Below are positions 21,483 through 32,769 of a stretch of DNA of 64,000 bases, piece after piece. Numbering within the stretch: position 1 is the first letter of the stretch; every line of letters starts with the position of its first letter. This DNA comes from Candidula unifasciata. Lineage: Eukaryota; Mollusca; Gastropoda; Stylommatophora; Geomitridae. The translations under genes and the position numbers were made by a program. The notes beneath the pieces were generated by a model. That model was not told the DNA's origin. It did not search any database and worked only from the letters and a program-made list of their open reading frames with translations. The DNA lies in assembly GCA_905116865.2 (NCBI GenBank), contig CAJHNH020000229.1, positions 190,001 through 254,000 on the forward strand, written 5' to 3'.

Positions 21483-22563
21483 ATTGTACATGTGTGGGAA
21501 CTTTATTGTACATGTGTGGGAACTTTGTTGTACACGTGTGGGAACTTTGTTGTACATGTGTGGGAACTTTGTTGTACATGTGTGGGAACTTTATTGTACA
21601 TGTGTGGGAACTTTGTTGTACATGTGTGGGAACTTTGTTGTACATGTGTGGGAACTTTGTTGTACATGTGTGGGAACTTTATTGTACATGTGTGGGAACT
21701 TTGTTGTACATGTGTGGAAACTTTGTTGTACATGTGTGGGAACTTTGTTGTACATGTGTGGGAACTTTGTTGTACATGTGTGGGAACTTTGTTGTACATG
21801 TGTGGGAACTTTGTTGTACATGTGTGGGAACTTTATGGTACATGTGTGGGAACTTTGTTGTACATGTGCGGAAACTTTGTTGAACATGTGTGGGAACTTT
21901 ATTGTACATGTGTGGGAACTTTGTTGTACATGTGTGGGAACTTTGTTGTACATGTGTGGGAACTTTGTTGTACATGTGTGGGAACTTTGTTGTACATGTG
22001 TGGGAACTTTGTTGTACATGTGTGGAAACTTTGTTGTACATGTGTGGGAACTTTATGGTACATGTGTGGGAACTTTGTTGTACATGTGTGGGAACTTTGT
22101 TGTACATGTGTGGGAACTTTGTTGTACATGTGTGGGAACTTTGTTGTACATGTGTGGGAACTGTGTTGTACATGTGTGGGAACTTTATGGTACATGTGTG
22201 GGAACTTTGTTGTACATGTGTGATAATTTTGTTGTACATGTGTGGGAACTTTGTTGTACATGTGTGATAACTTTGTTGTACATGTGTGATAACTTTGTTG
22301 TACATGTGTGGGAGCTTTGTTGTACATGTGTGGGAACTTTGTGGTACATGTGTGGAAACCTTGTTGTACATGTGTGGGAACTTTGTTGTACATGTGTGGG
22401 AACTTTGTTGTACATGTGTGGGAACTTTGTTGTACATGTGTGGGAACTTTGTTGTACATGTGTGGGAACTTTGTTGTACATGTGTGGGAACTGTGTTGTA
22501 CATGTGTGATAACTTTGTTGTACATGTGTGGGAACTTTGTGGTACATGTGTGGGAACTTTGTG
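21483..22563. repeat. 22-bp minisatellite, about 49 copies
   Basis: The unit is TTGTACATGTGTGGGAACTT plus TG. It is highly homogeneous, with variants GTGATAAC and ATGGTAC. Forward frames (up to 413 codons) and reverse frames (up to 369) are array translations. Confidence 0.97.
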
Positions 22564-22639
22564 ATGTTCAGTCTTTACCCATGCAGTGATGTTCAGATGG
22601 CAGATGTGGTTTGTAGAGGGAAAACCGATAACGAGTAGA

Positions 22640-22860
22640 GAGAGAACCGATGAGAACAAGAAGAAGAAGAACAAGAAGAAGAAGAACAAGAAGAAGAAGA
22701 AGAACAAAAAGAAAAAGAAAACAAAAAAGAAAACGAAAAAGAAGAAGAGAAAGAAAAGAAAAAGAGATAACCATATTGGTAGCAACAATGTTGATGGTGA
22801 TGAGACAACAACAGCAGCAGCCAGAAGAAAAAGACGCGTATGTGTGAAAGAATAAAAAAG
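22640..22860. repeat. A-rich purine tract (AAG/AAC/AAAG)
   Basis: About 125 bp of AAGAAGAAC-type repeats drifting into AAAAAGAAAAAG, then a CAACAACAGCAGCAG patch. Low-complexity frames on both strands are not genes. Confidence 0.9.
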
Positions 22861-23064
22861 AAAACAGAAGATTGACGTCTATTCACAATTAATCACCTGA
22901 TGTCTTATCTTGTCTACATCTTCTTTCTTCCCCAGGTAAGTCACACATAAAGAATAGTTTACCTGTGGTATGTAGACAGTTTATAGGTGAGTTCCACCAG
23001 GCTCACACTCGCACCTCACTGTTGCCGACCAGAGGTAAGTACCGTGCTCGTTTGTCGGCGATTG

Positions 23065-24078
23065 TTTCTCCAAGTGGTGTTACTGTAGCCTGTATTGCCA
23101 AGCTCCAAAATGGTGTTACTGTAGCCTGTATTGCCAAGCTCCAAGTGGTGTTACTGTAGCCTGTATTGCCAAGCTCCAAGTGGTGTTACTGTAGCCTGTA
23201 TTGCCTAGCTCCAAGTGGTGTTACTGCAGCCTGTATTGTCTAGCTTCAGGTGTGTTACTGTAGCCTGTATTGTCTAGGTCCAGGTGATGTTACTGTAGCA
23301 TGTATTGTCTAGGTCCAGGTGGTGTTACTGTAGCCTGTATTGTCTAGCTCCAGGTGGTGTTACTGTAGCCCGTATCGTCTAGCTCCAGGTGGTGTTACTG
23401 TAACATGTATTGTATAGCTCCAGGTGGTGTTACTGTAGCATGTATTGTCTAGCTCCAGGTGGTGTTACTGTAACATGTATTGTATAGCTCCAGGTGGTGT
23501 TACTGTAACATGTATTGTCAAGCTCCAGGTGGTGTTACTGTAGCCTGTATTGTCTAGGTCCAGGTGGTGTTACTGTAGCCTGCATTGTCTAGCTCCAGGT
23601 GGTGTTACTGTAGCATGTATTGTCTAGCTCCAGGTGGTGTTACTGTAGCATGTATTGTCAAGCTCCAGGTGGTGTTACTGTAGCCTGTAATGTCTAGGTC
23701 CAGGTGGTGTTACTGTTGCCTGTATTATCTAGCTCCAGGTGGTGTTACTGTAGCCTGTATTGTCTTGGTCCAGGTGGTGTTACTGTAGCCTGTATTGTCT
23801 AGCTCCAGGTGGTGTTACTGTTGCATGTATTGTCTAGCTCCAGGTGGTGTTACTGTAGCCTGTATTGTCTAGGTCCAGGTGGTGATACTGTAGCGTTTAT
23901 TGTCTAGCTCCAAGTGGTGTTACTGTAGCCTGTATTGTCTAGCTCCAGGTGGTGTTACTGTAGCATGTATTGTCTAGCTCCAGGTGTTGTTACTGTAGCA
24001 TGTATTGTCTAGCTCCAGGTGGTGTTACTGTAGCCTGTATTGTCTAGGTCCAGGTGGTGTTACTGTAGCCTGTATTGT
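23065..24078. repeat. 35-bp minisatellite, about 28 copies
   Basis: The unit contains GGTGTTACTGTAGCCTGTAT and TGTCTAGCTCCAGGT. Variants GCATG, AACATG and AGGTCC are interspersed. The first four units carry CCAAGCTCCAA(G), making a distinct left subfamily. Confidence 0.95.
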
Positions 24079-24913
24079 TTTAGTACTTTGTGTTGTTACC
24101 TAAATGCGAGTATTCACGGCCTTGGATTTTTCATCTGTCTGTATCATTGTCGACCTTCAGCTCTGCTTTCGTTATGTCCAAGCGGCACAGAAGCGAGGGA
24201 TATTTGTGTCCAGAATATCTTTTAGGTCATTTGGACCCGGTTTCTTGTCGCCGCCATGACGTAGTTTCCCACCATTACGACAAGGAGAACAGTGGTGTAA
24301 TTACATAAATGTTTCGACGGAATATTTGAGAAAACACGAGCCGGGAGTTAATGACAACCCCCCCCCCCCCCCCCCATGGCACTGTTGTCTCCCCTACCAC
24401 CAGACAATGGCGGCTCGGTTATAGGGAAGTGGTCGCAGAGAGGATGAGATTATAGTTTTGTTTCTCGATTAGTATTGCTACTTTTTTTTACATTACACAA
24501 TTATGTCCTTTATGTACTGCTAACGTTTCAGATTCGCTACAGCTTCACTGCTGTCGTCATCATCATCATCATCATCCTCTTCTCCGCCTCATCCCTTCGA
24601 CCCTTCTACTTGTTTTCACATCTGAATACCATTATACTTGAAGATCCTTTATGCTTCCCCCCCCCCCCCCCCCCCCCCCCCCGGCACCCCCACTCAAGAA
24701 TCTTTGTCTAACAACTCCTGCTACAGAAAACCCTCTCCACCCAGTCCAACCAGCCCGCATGTGTCTGCCTTAGACCAACAAACTGCAATCTCTCTACTTG
24801 TGGCTTTGTTATTAAAACCTTCCCATTTTCTTGTTTGGTGCTACTATATGTTATCATTATTTTCTCCATATTTACTATAACGATAAGTTTTCAGTATTGT
24901 CTCCATGTTTTGA
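24079..24913. other. Gene-free spacer with C runs
   Basis: Contains C runs at 24358-24375 and about 24658-24682 and a short (ATC)n at 24561-24575. Short forward frames (61-80 codons) have no recognisable features. Confidence 0.5.
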
Positions 24914-25075
24914 GTGTTTAGGTTTAGGTTTAGGTTTAGGTTTAAACAACGGATAAACATCTTGGCATAAGGGTAGTAACCCAAGAGTGCTCCTTTCTAC
25001 TTCTTCTCAAGCCAGAGCCCGAAGGTTCTCAGCGCAGTGGACGAACCATGTAGCACCGGCGAGGATCCTAAAATA
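24914..25075 (-). mobile_element. SINE-3 3' part, antisense, with hexamer tail
   Basis: On the minus strand: GGTGCTACATGG, CCACTGCGCTGAGAACCTTC, GGGTTACTACCCTTATGCCA, then ATCCGTTGTTTAAAC and a tail of about five CTAAAC hexamers (24914-24943 on +). It aligns in order with 31640-31770 (GGCGCTACAG, CACTGTGCTGAAC, GGGTTACTACCCGTGTGCCA, ATCCGTTGTTCAAAAC). Confidence 0.75.
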
Positions 25076-25381
25076 CTTTGTACATATACATACCTTTCTC
25101 CTTATTTCTGTCCCATGATTCCCTTTCTCCTTGGTGCTCTCCAAAGATTACCTTTCTTTTTGTGTTTTCTTCTTGATTAACTCACTCATGTTTTTATAAT
25201 CTAGAACCGTATTTCTACCCCAAGACTGTCTTCTAGCTTCTACCCGTAAACTCACGTCAATCAGATGTCCTACAGGCTTACTTTCTCCAGGTCTACTTGC
25301 TCTCTCCAGGACTACCTTTCTACTTGATCCTACCCCAAGACTACCTTTCTACTTGATTCTGCCAGAAGACTACCTTTTTAC
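25076..25381. other. Spacer with diverged CTACCTTTCTAC repeats
   Basis: At 25,285-25,385, loosely repeated CTACCTTTCTACTTGATTCT-like blocks (about 30 bp) precede the 55-bp array. No gene seen. Confidence 0.5.
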
Positions 25382-25590
25382 CCCAGGCCAGTGAGATATG
25401 TGTGTGTTGACGTCAGACCTGGCTGGCAAATTCTACCCCAGGCCAGTGAGATATGTGTATGTTGACGTCAGACCTGGCTGGCAAATTCTACCCCAGGCCA
25501 GTGAGATATGTGTATGTTGACGTCAGACCTGGCTGGCAAATTCTACCCCAGGCCAGTGAGATATGTGTGTGTTGACGTCAGACCTGATTG
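25382..25590. repeat. 55-bp minisatellite with a CRE palindrome in each unit
   Basis: Nearly four copies of a unit containing CAGGCCAGTGAGATATGTGT and TTGACGTCAGACCTGGCTGG. TGACGTCA falls at 25408, 25463, 25518 and 25573, exactly 55 bp apart. Only one position (GTGTG/GTATG) varies in the first three units. Confidence 0.95.
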
Positions 25591-25626
25591 CAGCTGACTT
25601 ATCGCATCTGTAAACATCAAATATAC

Positions 25627-25629
<3 letters not shown>

Positions 25630-25700
<71 letters not shown>
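25630..25700. repeat. (CT)n microsatellite
   Basis: About 35 uninterrupted CT dinucleotides. Confidence 0.97.
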
Positions 25701-25704
<4 letters not shown>

Positions 25705-26073
25705 GCCCTCTCCCTGTCTATCCTTTATTATTAACTATGAAATGATGTATAATTTAATAAATGTATGCAAGCTGTGACCTCGGAGGGCGCAATGCTAGAG
25801 AGGCCTGCATATCCAGTTCTTAACCCTTTAAAAATAAAGTTCGTTCATTCTCTCCCTCTCCTTTCTCTTTGACTGTACTACTCTGGCACTTTATCTGTGC
25901 GCCTTTCTCTCCCTGTCCCGCGCTCTCTCTTCATGTCTCTCATCTCTCGTATTCCCCGTTCTGTCTCCACTATTCGACCTTTTCTATTCCCCCACTCCTT
26001 TTGTCTCCGCGTGTGTATTCCCCTCTCTTCGTTGATGTGTGTGTCCGTCTCTCCTTGTCTGTGATGGTCAAAC

Positions 26074-26106
<33 letters not shown>

Positions 26107-26167
26107 TTTTATCTTACCGTGTCTTTTTCTGCTTTTCTATCTGTAACACAGGCACACGCATGCACAC
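25701..26167. other. Gene-free, pyrimidine-rich spacer
   Basis: CT-rich with a second short (CT) run at 26083-26105. The 104-codon forward frame (25869-26183) is low-complexity Ser/Leu and is not called. Confidence 0.5.
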
Positions 26168-26179
26168 ACATGCACGTAA

Positions 26180-26446
26180 GTAAAGGACCCTTTCCACGCC
26201 ATTAGGCGTATAAGGCATATAGGGCTGGACCTATATTTTTTATTGACCAATCGGCACAAGATGGGTGATGAGGTCAGCATCATGCAGGCCACCTTTACTT
26301 CCCGGGACTGCACCCGGTACCCACTCAAGGCTGGGTCGACCTGGGAGCCAAGGTCATTTTTGGGAAAAAAGTCCGGCTCCGCCAGGGAGCGAACCCACGA
26401 CCTTTCGATCCGCGGCGCGCGTCTTGCCACTCGGCCACGGCGACTT
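26180..26446 (-). mobile_element. SINE-1, complete antisense copy with 12-bp target-site duplication
   Basis: On the minus strand the head is a tRNA-Leu/Ser-like sequence with box A TGGCCGAGTGGC and box B GGTTCGCTCCC. The body has CCTTGGCTCCCAGGTCGACC, GAGTGGGTACCGGG and GATGCTGACCTCATCACCCA. The 3' end has ATATAGGTCCAGCCC and GGCGTGGAAAGGGTCC, then CTTTACT. Perfect 12-bp repeats ACATGCACGTAA flank it (26168-26179 and 26447-26458). This is the best-preserved copy in the window and serves as the reference. Confidence 0.9.
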
Positions 26447-26458
26447 ACATGCACGTAA

Positions 26459-27264
26459 ACATACAGAAATAAACCCACATAGAAAACAAAAGAGACAGCG
26501 TTTCGAAAATATTCACAAACAGAAGACTGAAGGAAAAAAAATGTCAAGCGACTAGAAATGCCGAGGCATAAAATAGTAAGAACGACAGAAAAACATGTCC
26601 AAATGAATTGGAGAAAGAAAGACAAAAGTCAAAAACGCCATGATTACTTATGCGTGATGACATCAAATCAAAAGAAAACACGCTACCAAACGCCGAGCAT
26701 TCAAACACTTTCCAAGCACAATTATTTCAGTGTCCCCCACGGGTCTGCCACAACAAGAAATGGACGCACATTCCAAGCCTGCAATTAATTCCTAATTTGA
26801 AAAGCGTCGAACCAAGACTTAAAGACATCGGCTTGAAGTAGGCAGCACCAAGTCAATGGAAGCTATTCATGGGCCCGCCATTAGTGGAAAGTTAATGTTT
26901 ACAACTTATGAAGAAGAAGTGCGTAGGTCGGTGCGGAGAATGCAGTCACTGAATTCAGATATCTATGTATTTTTGTGAAGTTTCCGACTGTCAATTCAAA
27001 TATTTGTGAATGTGCAGTTTCCGCTTGTTTTACATGTTTACATGGTTGCATTCGGTTATGATTGGAGTCAGTGAGTTGAGAAATGCGCCCAGTGGAGTGT
27101 AGCCGTCTTATCGGGGGTTGGGTTGAAGAGTTGAAGGGTGCCGAGAAGTAATCACTGACATTATGGGATTAAATATGTGGTGCAGGAGCTGCAGGAGAGG
27201 AGCGGCTGGTGCTTTATATAGTAGATGGCTGGTGATTGAATTCTCTCCCATTCCTTTATCGCCT
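26459..27264. other. Gene-free, mostly unique sequence
   Basis: A-rich left part, then mixed. Short forward frames at 26558-26841 carry no recognisable motif. No tandem unit. Confidence 0.5.
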
Positions 27265-27375
<111 letters not shown>

Positions 27376-27487
27376 ACCTGTGTCCCCTCTGTGTGCGAAT
27401 GTCTCTTTGTCTCAAACTCCAGATCTCGTTTTTCTCCTGTCTTTTTTCCTGTCGTCAACTCTCACCTCCACTGTCACATACCATCTC

Positions 27488-27488
<1 letters not shown>

Positions 27489-27550
<62 letters not shown>
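27489..27550. repeat. (CT)n microsatellite
   Basis: About 30 CT dimers, 115 bp downstream of the compound tract. Confidence 0.95.
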
Positions 27551-27553
<3 letters not shown>

Positions 27554-28059
27554 TCTCTCTGCCACTGTGTGCCTCATGGTTTCTCGCCCTCTGTCTCTCA
27601 GTATAATTATAGCTTTGGATGTTGCTTGAAGGGCTGAAGAACGATGGTTGGGGTTTGTGTCTTTAAGGTATGACGGATGACTGTGGCCGCTGCGCGTCTG
27701 TTCCCCATCACTCAAATATGAATGTCTTTATCCCCTGCAGACACGTCACGCAACTCCCCAATCATGGTTCGGCTACTGACATTCCATCGCTAAAGACTTT
27801 GCAGTCCTCGACTGTCCCTTTATGTCCTAGTGTTACACTGACCGGCTCCCTAGGGGTTTGTCTATGTGTTCTTGTATTACACGCCTGGGACTTGTCTGTG
27901 TGTTCTTGTCTTACACTGAACAACCAACTCCTCAGGGAGATGTCAATGACTAAAGCATTCCGCCGGGCTGAGATGGGACCTGGTGTCCGCTGACTGCCAG
28001 TGTCTTTGATTGAACCACGGCTCTGATGTCTGCGTCTGCCTGTCTTCAAGTTACCATCA
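27551..28059. other. Gene-free spacer with a diverged duplication
   Basis: Around 27,820-27,920 the blocks GTGTTCTTGTATTACAC and GTGTTCTTGTCTTACAC repeat about 50 bp apart. No gene or dispersed element is recognised. Confidence 0.5.
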
Positions 28060-28400
28060 TGAATGAGTGGGTGAATGAGTGGGTGAATGAGTGGGTGAAT
28101 GAGTGGGTGAATGAGTGGGTGAATGAGTGGGTGAATGAGTGGGTGAATGAGTGGGTGAACGAACTGATGGATGCGTGGGTGAATGAACTGATGGATGCGT
28201 GGGTGCATGAACTGACGGATGCAAGAATAAACGAAGTAATGAATAAACTAATGGCCGCATGAGTTTGTGAATGAATGAACGATGAGTGGATAGATTGCGC
28301 GAACAGATACGTAAATGCATGAATGAACTGATGGATGCGTGGGTAAATGAACTGATAGATGCATGCGTGAATGAAAGAATGATGAGTGAATAGGACGCAC
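28060..28400. repeat. 12-bp repeat, regular then degenerate
   Basis: Nine exact GAATGAGTGGGT units (28062-28160) pass into diverged GAACTGATGGATGCGTGGGT blocks out to about 28,400. Frames on both strands (N-E-W-V on +) are array translations. Confidence 0.9.
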
Positions 28401-28694
28401 AGAGGAATAAACAGAAGAATTATTAAATAGAAACACAAGAATAAAGGAAGGAGGAGAAAAAGAAGAAGGATACCTCATATTATACTGACTTTAGAGTTAT
28501 CATACTAAGTTCAGTAATCGTCAAACCACAAAGATAAACTTGAGAAATAGGTGAACGGAAGTGTATAGATCTACAGTATTCACTGACGGCCGCCATTGGT
28601 TATGTCACTTCTCTCCGTCTAACTGAAAGCTAAGCTGGGCCGTCGTTTCTTGTCGTGATCCTGTCAGCTCTCAGATGTGATTAACTGTGTAGGC

Positions 28695-28930
28695 AGCAAT
28701 ACAGGCGTGCAGCTAGTCTACGAGATTGTTCAACTAGTCTCAGAGTGTACAACCAGTCTACCAGATTGTTCAACTAGTCTGAGAGTGTACAACCAGTCTA
28801 CCAGATTGTTCAACTAGTCTGAGAGTGCACAACCAGTAGGAGAGAGTGTACACCCAGTCTACCAGATTGTTCAACTAGTCTGTGTACATCCAGTCTACGA
28901 GACTTTACAACTAATCTTACAGTGTACAAA
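28695..28930. repeat. ~40-bp repeat, about 5 copies
   Basis: The unit contains AGATTGTTCAACTAGTCTGA and GAGTGTACAACCAGTCTACC. Its half GAGAGTGTACAAC.CAGT is related to the unit of the 21-bp array that follows, so the two arrays may share an origin. Confidence 0.85.
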
Positions 28931-28944
28931 ACGTCTGAGAGTGT

Positions 28945-30735
28945 ACAAGTATGAGAGAATGTACGACAGTATGAGAGAGTGTACAAACAGCATGAGAGAG
29001 TGTACAAACAGTATGAGAGAGTGTACACACAGTATGAGAGAGTGTACAAACAGTATGAGAGAGTGTGCAATCAGTAGGAGAGAGTGTACAATTAGTACGA
29101 GAGAGTGTACAAACAGTATGATAGAGTGTACAAACAGTATGAGAGAGTGTACAAACAGTATGAGAGAGTGTACAAACAGTATGAGAGAAGGTACAAACAG
29201 TATGAGAGAGTGTACAAACAGAATGAGAGAGTGTACAAACAGTATGAGAGAGTGTACAATCAGTATGAGAGAGTGTACAAACAGTATGAGAGAGTGTACA
29301 ACCAGTATGAGAGAGTGTACAAACAGTATGAGAGAGTGTACAAACAGTATGAAAGAGTGTACAAACAGTATGAGAGAGTGTACAATCAGTATGAGAGAGT
29401 GTACAATCAGTATGAGAGAGTGTACAATCAGTATGAGAGAGTGTACAATCAGTATGAGAGAGTGTACAATCAGTAGAAGAGAGTGTACAATCAGTAGGAG
29501 AGAGTGTACAATCAGTAGGAGAGAGTGTACAATCAGTAGGAGAGAGTTTACAAACAGTAGGAGAGAGTGTACAATCAGTAGGAGAGAATGTACAAACAGT
29601 AGGAGAGAGTGTACAAACAGTAGGAGATAGTGTAAAAACAGTAGGAGAGAGTGTACAATCAGTAGGAGAGAGTGTACAATTAGTAGGAGAGAGTGTACAA
29701 TCAGTAGGAGAGAGTGTACAATCAGTAGGAGAGAGTGTACAAACAGTAGGAGAGAGTGTACAATCAGTAGAAGAGAGTGTACAAACAGTAGGAGAGAGTG
29801 TACAAACAGTATGAGAGAGCGTACAAACAGTATGAGAGAGCGTACAAACAGTATGAGAGAGCGTACAATCAGTATGAGAGAGTGTACAACCAGTATGAGA
29901 GAGTGTACAATCAGTAGGAGAGAGTGTACAATCAGTAGGAGAGAGTGTACAATCAGTAGGAGAGAGTGTACAATCAGTAGGAGAGAGTGTACAATCAGTA
30001 GGAGAGAGTGTACAAACAGTATGGGAGAGTGTACAAACAGTAGGAGGGAGTGTACAAACAGTAGGAGAGAGTGTACAAACAGTAGGAGAGAGTGTACAAA
30101 CAGTATGAGAGAGTGTACAAACAGTATGTGAGAGTGTGCAATCAGTATGGGAGAGTGTACAAACAGTATGAGAGAGTGTACAAACAGTATGAGAGAGTGT
30201 ACAAACAGTATGAGAGAGTGTACAATCAGTAGGAGAGAGTGTACAAACAGTATGAGAGAGTGTACAATCAGTAGGAGAGAGTGTACAATCAGTATGAGAG
30301 AGTGTACAAACAGTATGAGAGAGTGTACAATCAGTAGGAGAGAGTGTACAAACAGTATGGGAGAGTGTACAATCAGTATGAGAGTCTACAAACAGTATGA
30401 GAGAGTGTACAAACAGTATGAGAGAGTGTACAAACAGTAGGAGAGAGTGTACAATCAGTAGGAGAGAGTGTACAAACAGTATGAAAGAGTGTACAAACAG
30501 TATGAGAGAGTGTACAAACAGTATCAGAGAGTGTACATACAGTATGAGAGTGTACAAACAGTAGAAGAGAGTGTACAAACAGTAGGAGAGAGTGTTCAAA
30601 CAGTATGAGAGAGTGTACAAACAGTATGAGAGAGTGTACAAACAGTATGAGAGAGTGTATAATCAGTATGAGAGAGTGTACAAACAGTAGGAGAGAGTGT
30701 ACAAACAGTAGGAGAGAGTGTACAAACAGTCTGAA
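28945..30735. repeat. 21-bp minisatellite, about 85 copies
   Basis: The unit is GAGAGTGTACAAACAGTATG/A in two main variants (TATGA and TAGGA; AAACAG and AATCAG), mixed in runs. The 7-codon length keeps long frames open: 28917-30641 on the minus strand (574 codons, repeated CTLSHTV/D) and several on the plus strand (repeated MRECTNS). These are not genes. Confidence 0.97.
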
Positions 30736-30764
30736 GGAGGGAGAGTATTTCAGACCCTGTCTAG

Positions 30765-30966
30765 CTCTGTGTGGTGACGAGTCTGTGTGGTGACGAGTCT
30801 GTGTGGTGACGAGTCTGTGTGGTGACGAGTCTGTGTGGTGACGAGTCTGTGTGGTGACGAGTCTGTGTGGTGACGAGTCTGTGTGGTGACGAGTCTGTGT
30901 GGTGACGAGTCTGTGTGGTGACGAGTCTGTGTGGTGACGAGTCTGTGTGGTGACGAGTCTGTGTGG
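30765..30966. repeat. 16-bp repeat, about 12.5 perfect copies
   Basis: The unit CTGTGTGGTGACGAGT shows essentially no variation across about 200 bp, so the expansion is very recent or strongly homogenised. It starts 30 bp after the 21-bp array ends. Confidence 0.97.
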
Positions 30967-31124
30967 ATGTAGATCTTTCATAAGGCATCTTAGTTGCCAT
31001 CCAATCAGTTGTGCAATCTTTTGTTTGTCTCCTCATCAATTACATTGACAGCGCTAAAACATTTGTTTTCCGATGTAGTCAACATTATGTTTAAAAGATT
31101 TAGAAACCTTCAAAGGCGGCAGTA

Positions 31125-31370
31125 GTAATAGTATACTTAGATACAGGGAATGAATGTGACAGTAAACTTTGGATACAAAGTGGTAATAATCGTGTGGGTA
31201 CTGTTACAGTGAACTTTGGATATCGATGGTTAATGTTACTGTAAACTTGGTTAAAATGTTGCAGTGAATTGGATACAGGGGGTTAATGTTACAATAAACT
31301 TCTGGATGATGTTACAGTGAGCTTTCGATACTGAGAGGTAATGTTACCATTAAGTTTGGAACACTGAAGC
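31125..31370. repeat. Degenerate ~40-bp repeat
   Basis: Five or six diverged copies share ATGTTACAGTGAACTTTGGA and a GGTTAATGTTAC joint. This is an old array. Confidence 0.7.
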
Positions 31371-31394
31371 AAATTAAAGCTCAAATACGGGAGT

Positions 31395-31770
31395 TGTGTG
31401 GTCTCAATGCATGGTGTCCGCCTCAAGTGCTAAAGGTTCCGGGTTCAATCCCCGGTAACAGCTGGAATTTTGTCACGTGGACATAGACTTCTGGTAATTC
31501 CCCCTGGTCTCTGATCAGTGAAATCAGACGCCCGTGTGTATTGTTGCACACGTAAAAATTCTCTTAGCAGTTATAAATCGAAAAGATTGTCTAACTTCGC
31601 TGCCCGGGCAAAATTTGGAGTTAAAAATCTACTTATAGTATTTCAGAATCATCGCTGGCGCTACAGAGCCTGTGCACTGTGCTGAACTTCTTCGGACTTA
31701 GATTTGAGTGGGTTACTACCCGTGTGCCATGATGTTGATCCGTTGTTCAAAACTCAAAGCCCAAATACAC
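31395..31770 (+). mobile_element. SINE-3, tRNA-derived
   Basis: The head has TGGTGTCCGCCTCAAGTGCT and a well-formed T-arm CCGGGTTCAATCCCCGG (box B GGTTCAATCCC, about 31439-31449). The body follows (GTGTGTATTGTTGCACACG), then the 3' part GGCGCTACAGAGC, GGGTTACTACCCGTGTGCCA and ATCCGTTGTTCAAAAC, shared with the antisense copy at 24914-25075. Head and 3' part could be two adjacent fragments; spacing suggests one element of about 375 bp. Confidence 0.7.
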
Positions 31771-31784
31771 CGCGTGTGTTTTGT

Positions 31785-32178
31785 CAAGTCGGTGATAACC
31801 GCCTGGTCATTCGGTGATGAATGCCTGGTCAGTCGGTGATAACCGCCTGGTCATTCGGGGATGAATGCCTGGTCAGTCGGTGATGAATGCCTGGTCATTC
31901 GGTGATGAATGCCTGGTTATTCGGTGATGAACGCCTGGTCATTCGGTGATGAACGCCTGGTCAGTCGGTGACGAACGCCTGGTCGGTCGGTGATGAACGC
32001 CTGGTAAGTCAGTGATGAACGAACGCCTGGTCAGTCGGTGATGAACGCCTGGTCAGTCGGTGATGAATGCCCGATCAGTCGGTGATGAATGCCTGGTCAG
32101 TCGGTGATGAACGAACGCCTGGTCATTCGGTGATGAACGCCTGGTCATTCGTTGATAAACGCCTGGTCAGTCGCTGGG
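31785..32178. repeat. 22-bp minisatellite, about 17 copies
   Basis: The unit is TGGTCAGTCGGTGATGAACG plus CC. Two units are 26 bp long because GAAC is duplicated (GAACGAACGCC). Variants are ATTCGG/AGTCGG and AATGCC/AACGCC. Confidence 0.95.
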
Positions 32179-32235
32179 CACTGAATGATATAATCGCTCT
32201 TTAATAAAGGTTATCCGGCCGTTGAAGTATTTCTC

Positions 32236-32460
32236 TACTGGCAGCCACAGTGGCCTGTTGGCCAGCACTCTCGCCTGTCGCCTGCTGGACTTAGTTTCAG
32301 TTCCACATGGAGGTGAATTTATCTGAACTTTGTCTCATCTACTCGACTGACCCAACCTGAACTGAATACCAGGAAATAGGGTGGGACGTAAAGACGGCAT
32401 TAATGCCACAGAGTGACCGTGTATCAGAGCAGGTGGGAAATATCCAGTTAGTCCTTGAGA
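32236..32460 (+). mobile_element. SINE-1-like element, diverged
   Basis: The head has TTGGCCAGCACTCTCGCCTG and a degenerate box B (AGTTTCAGTTCC). The body has CGACTGACCCAACCTGAACT, AATACCAGG and GGGACGTAAAGACGGCATTA. It aligns with the SINE-1 series CGACCCAGCC..., TACCGGG, GGGAAGTAAAG. The 3' end is unclear. Confidence 0.6.
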
Positions 32461-32769
32461 CAGTCGGACGTCGTCAACGAATTTTAAACCTAGTCGGTGT
32501 TTTTCGGACAATTTGTTTTCTCCAGAGGAAACTGACTTCAGAACTTGTTGAAACCTAGCAAGATTGACGAAAAGAGAGCAATGGAAAGGTAGACAGATTA
32601 ATATGTGGATAGCTTTAAGCTACATCGTTGAGGAAAGAAGAACACTGACCTAATCCATAATTTTGCTGATCCTCTGAGATGCCGAAACGTAAAAGCATAC
32701 GCTTGTCAGCACGGCACATGATAATAGATTTGCCAGTTGGCTATCATAACTGTCGGGCTAGCACCATAT
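32461..32769. other. Gene-free spacer
   Basis: Contains GATGCCGAAACGTAAAAGC near 32,680, which faintly recalls retroelement 3' ends. Nothing firm is seen. Confidence 0.4.

Noticed and set aside
21268..22788. 413- and 369-codon frames on opposite strands with CX-rich repeats
   Set aside because: Both read through the 22-bp array; the cysteine spacing is an echo of the DNA period and not a zinc-binding or EGF pattern.
24914..24943. Telomere-like GGTTTA repeats
   Set aside because: The hexamer is not TTAGGG, there are only about five copies, and they form the tail of an antisense SINE-3.
26137..26625. 162-codon minus-strand frame
   Set aside because: Most of it is the SINE-1 copy; the rest is low complexity.
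28917..30641. Minus-strand 574-codon frame, Cys/Thr/Leu/Ser-rich
   Set aside because: Direct translation of the 21-bp array, where a 7-codon unit keeps the frame open.
31395..31470. A tRNA gene (good T-arm and box B)
   Set aside because: The acceptor and anticodon arms do not fold into a tRNA and a SINE body follows. The same reasoning applies to the heads at 8.72, 26.44, 46.2 and 53.5 kb.
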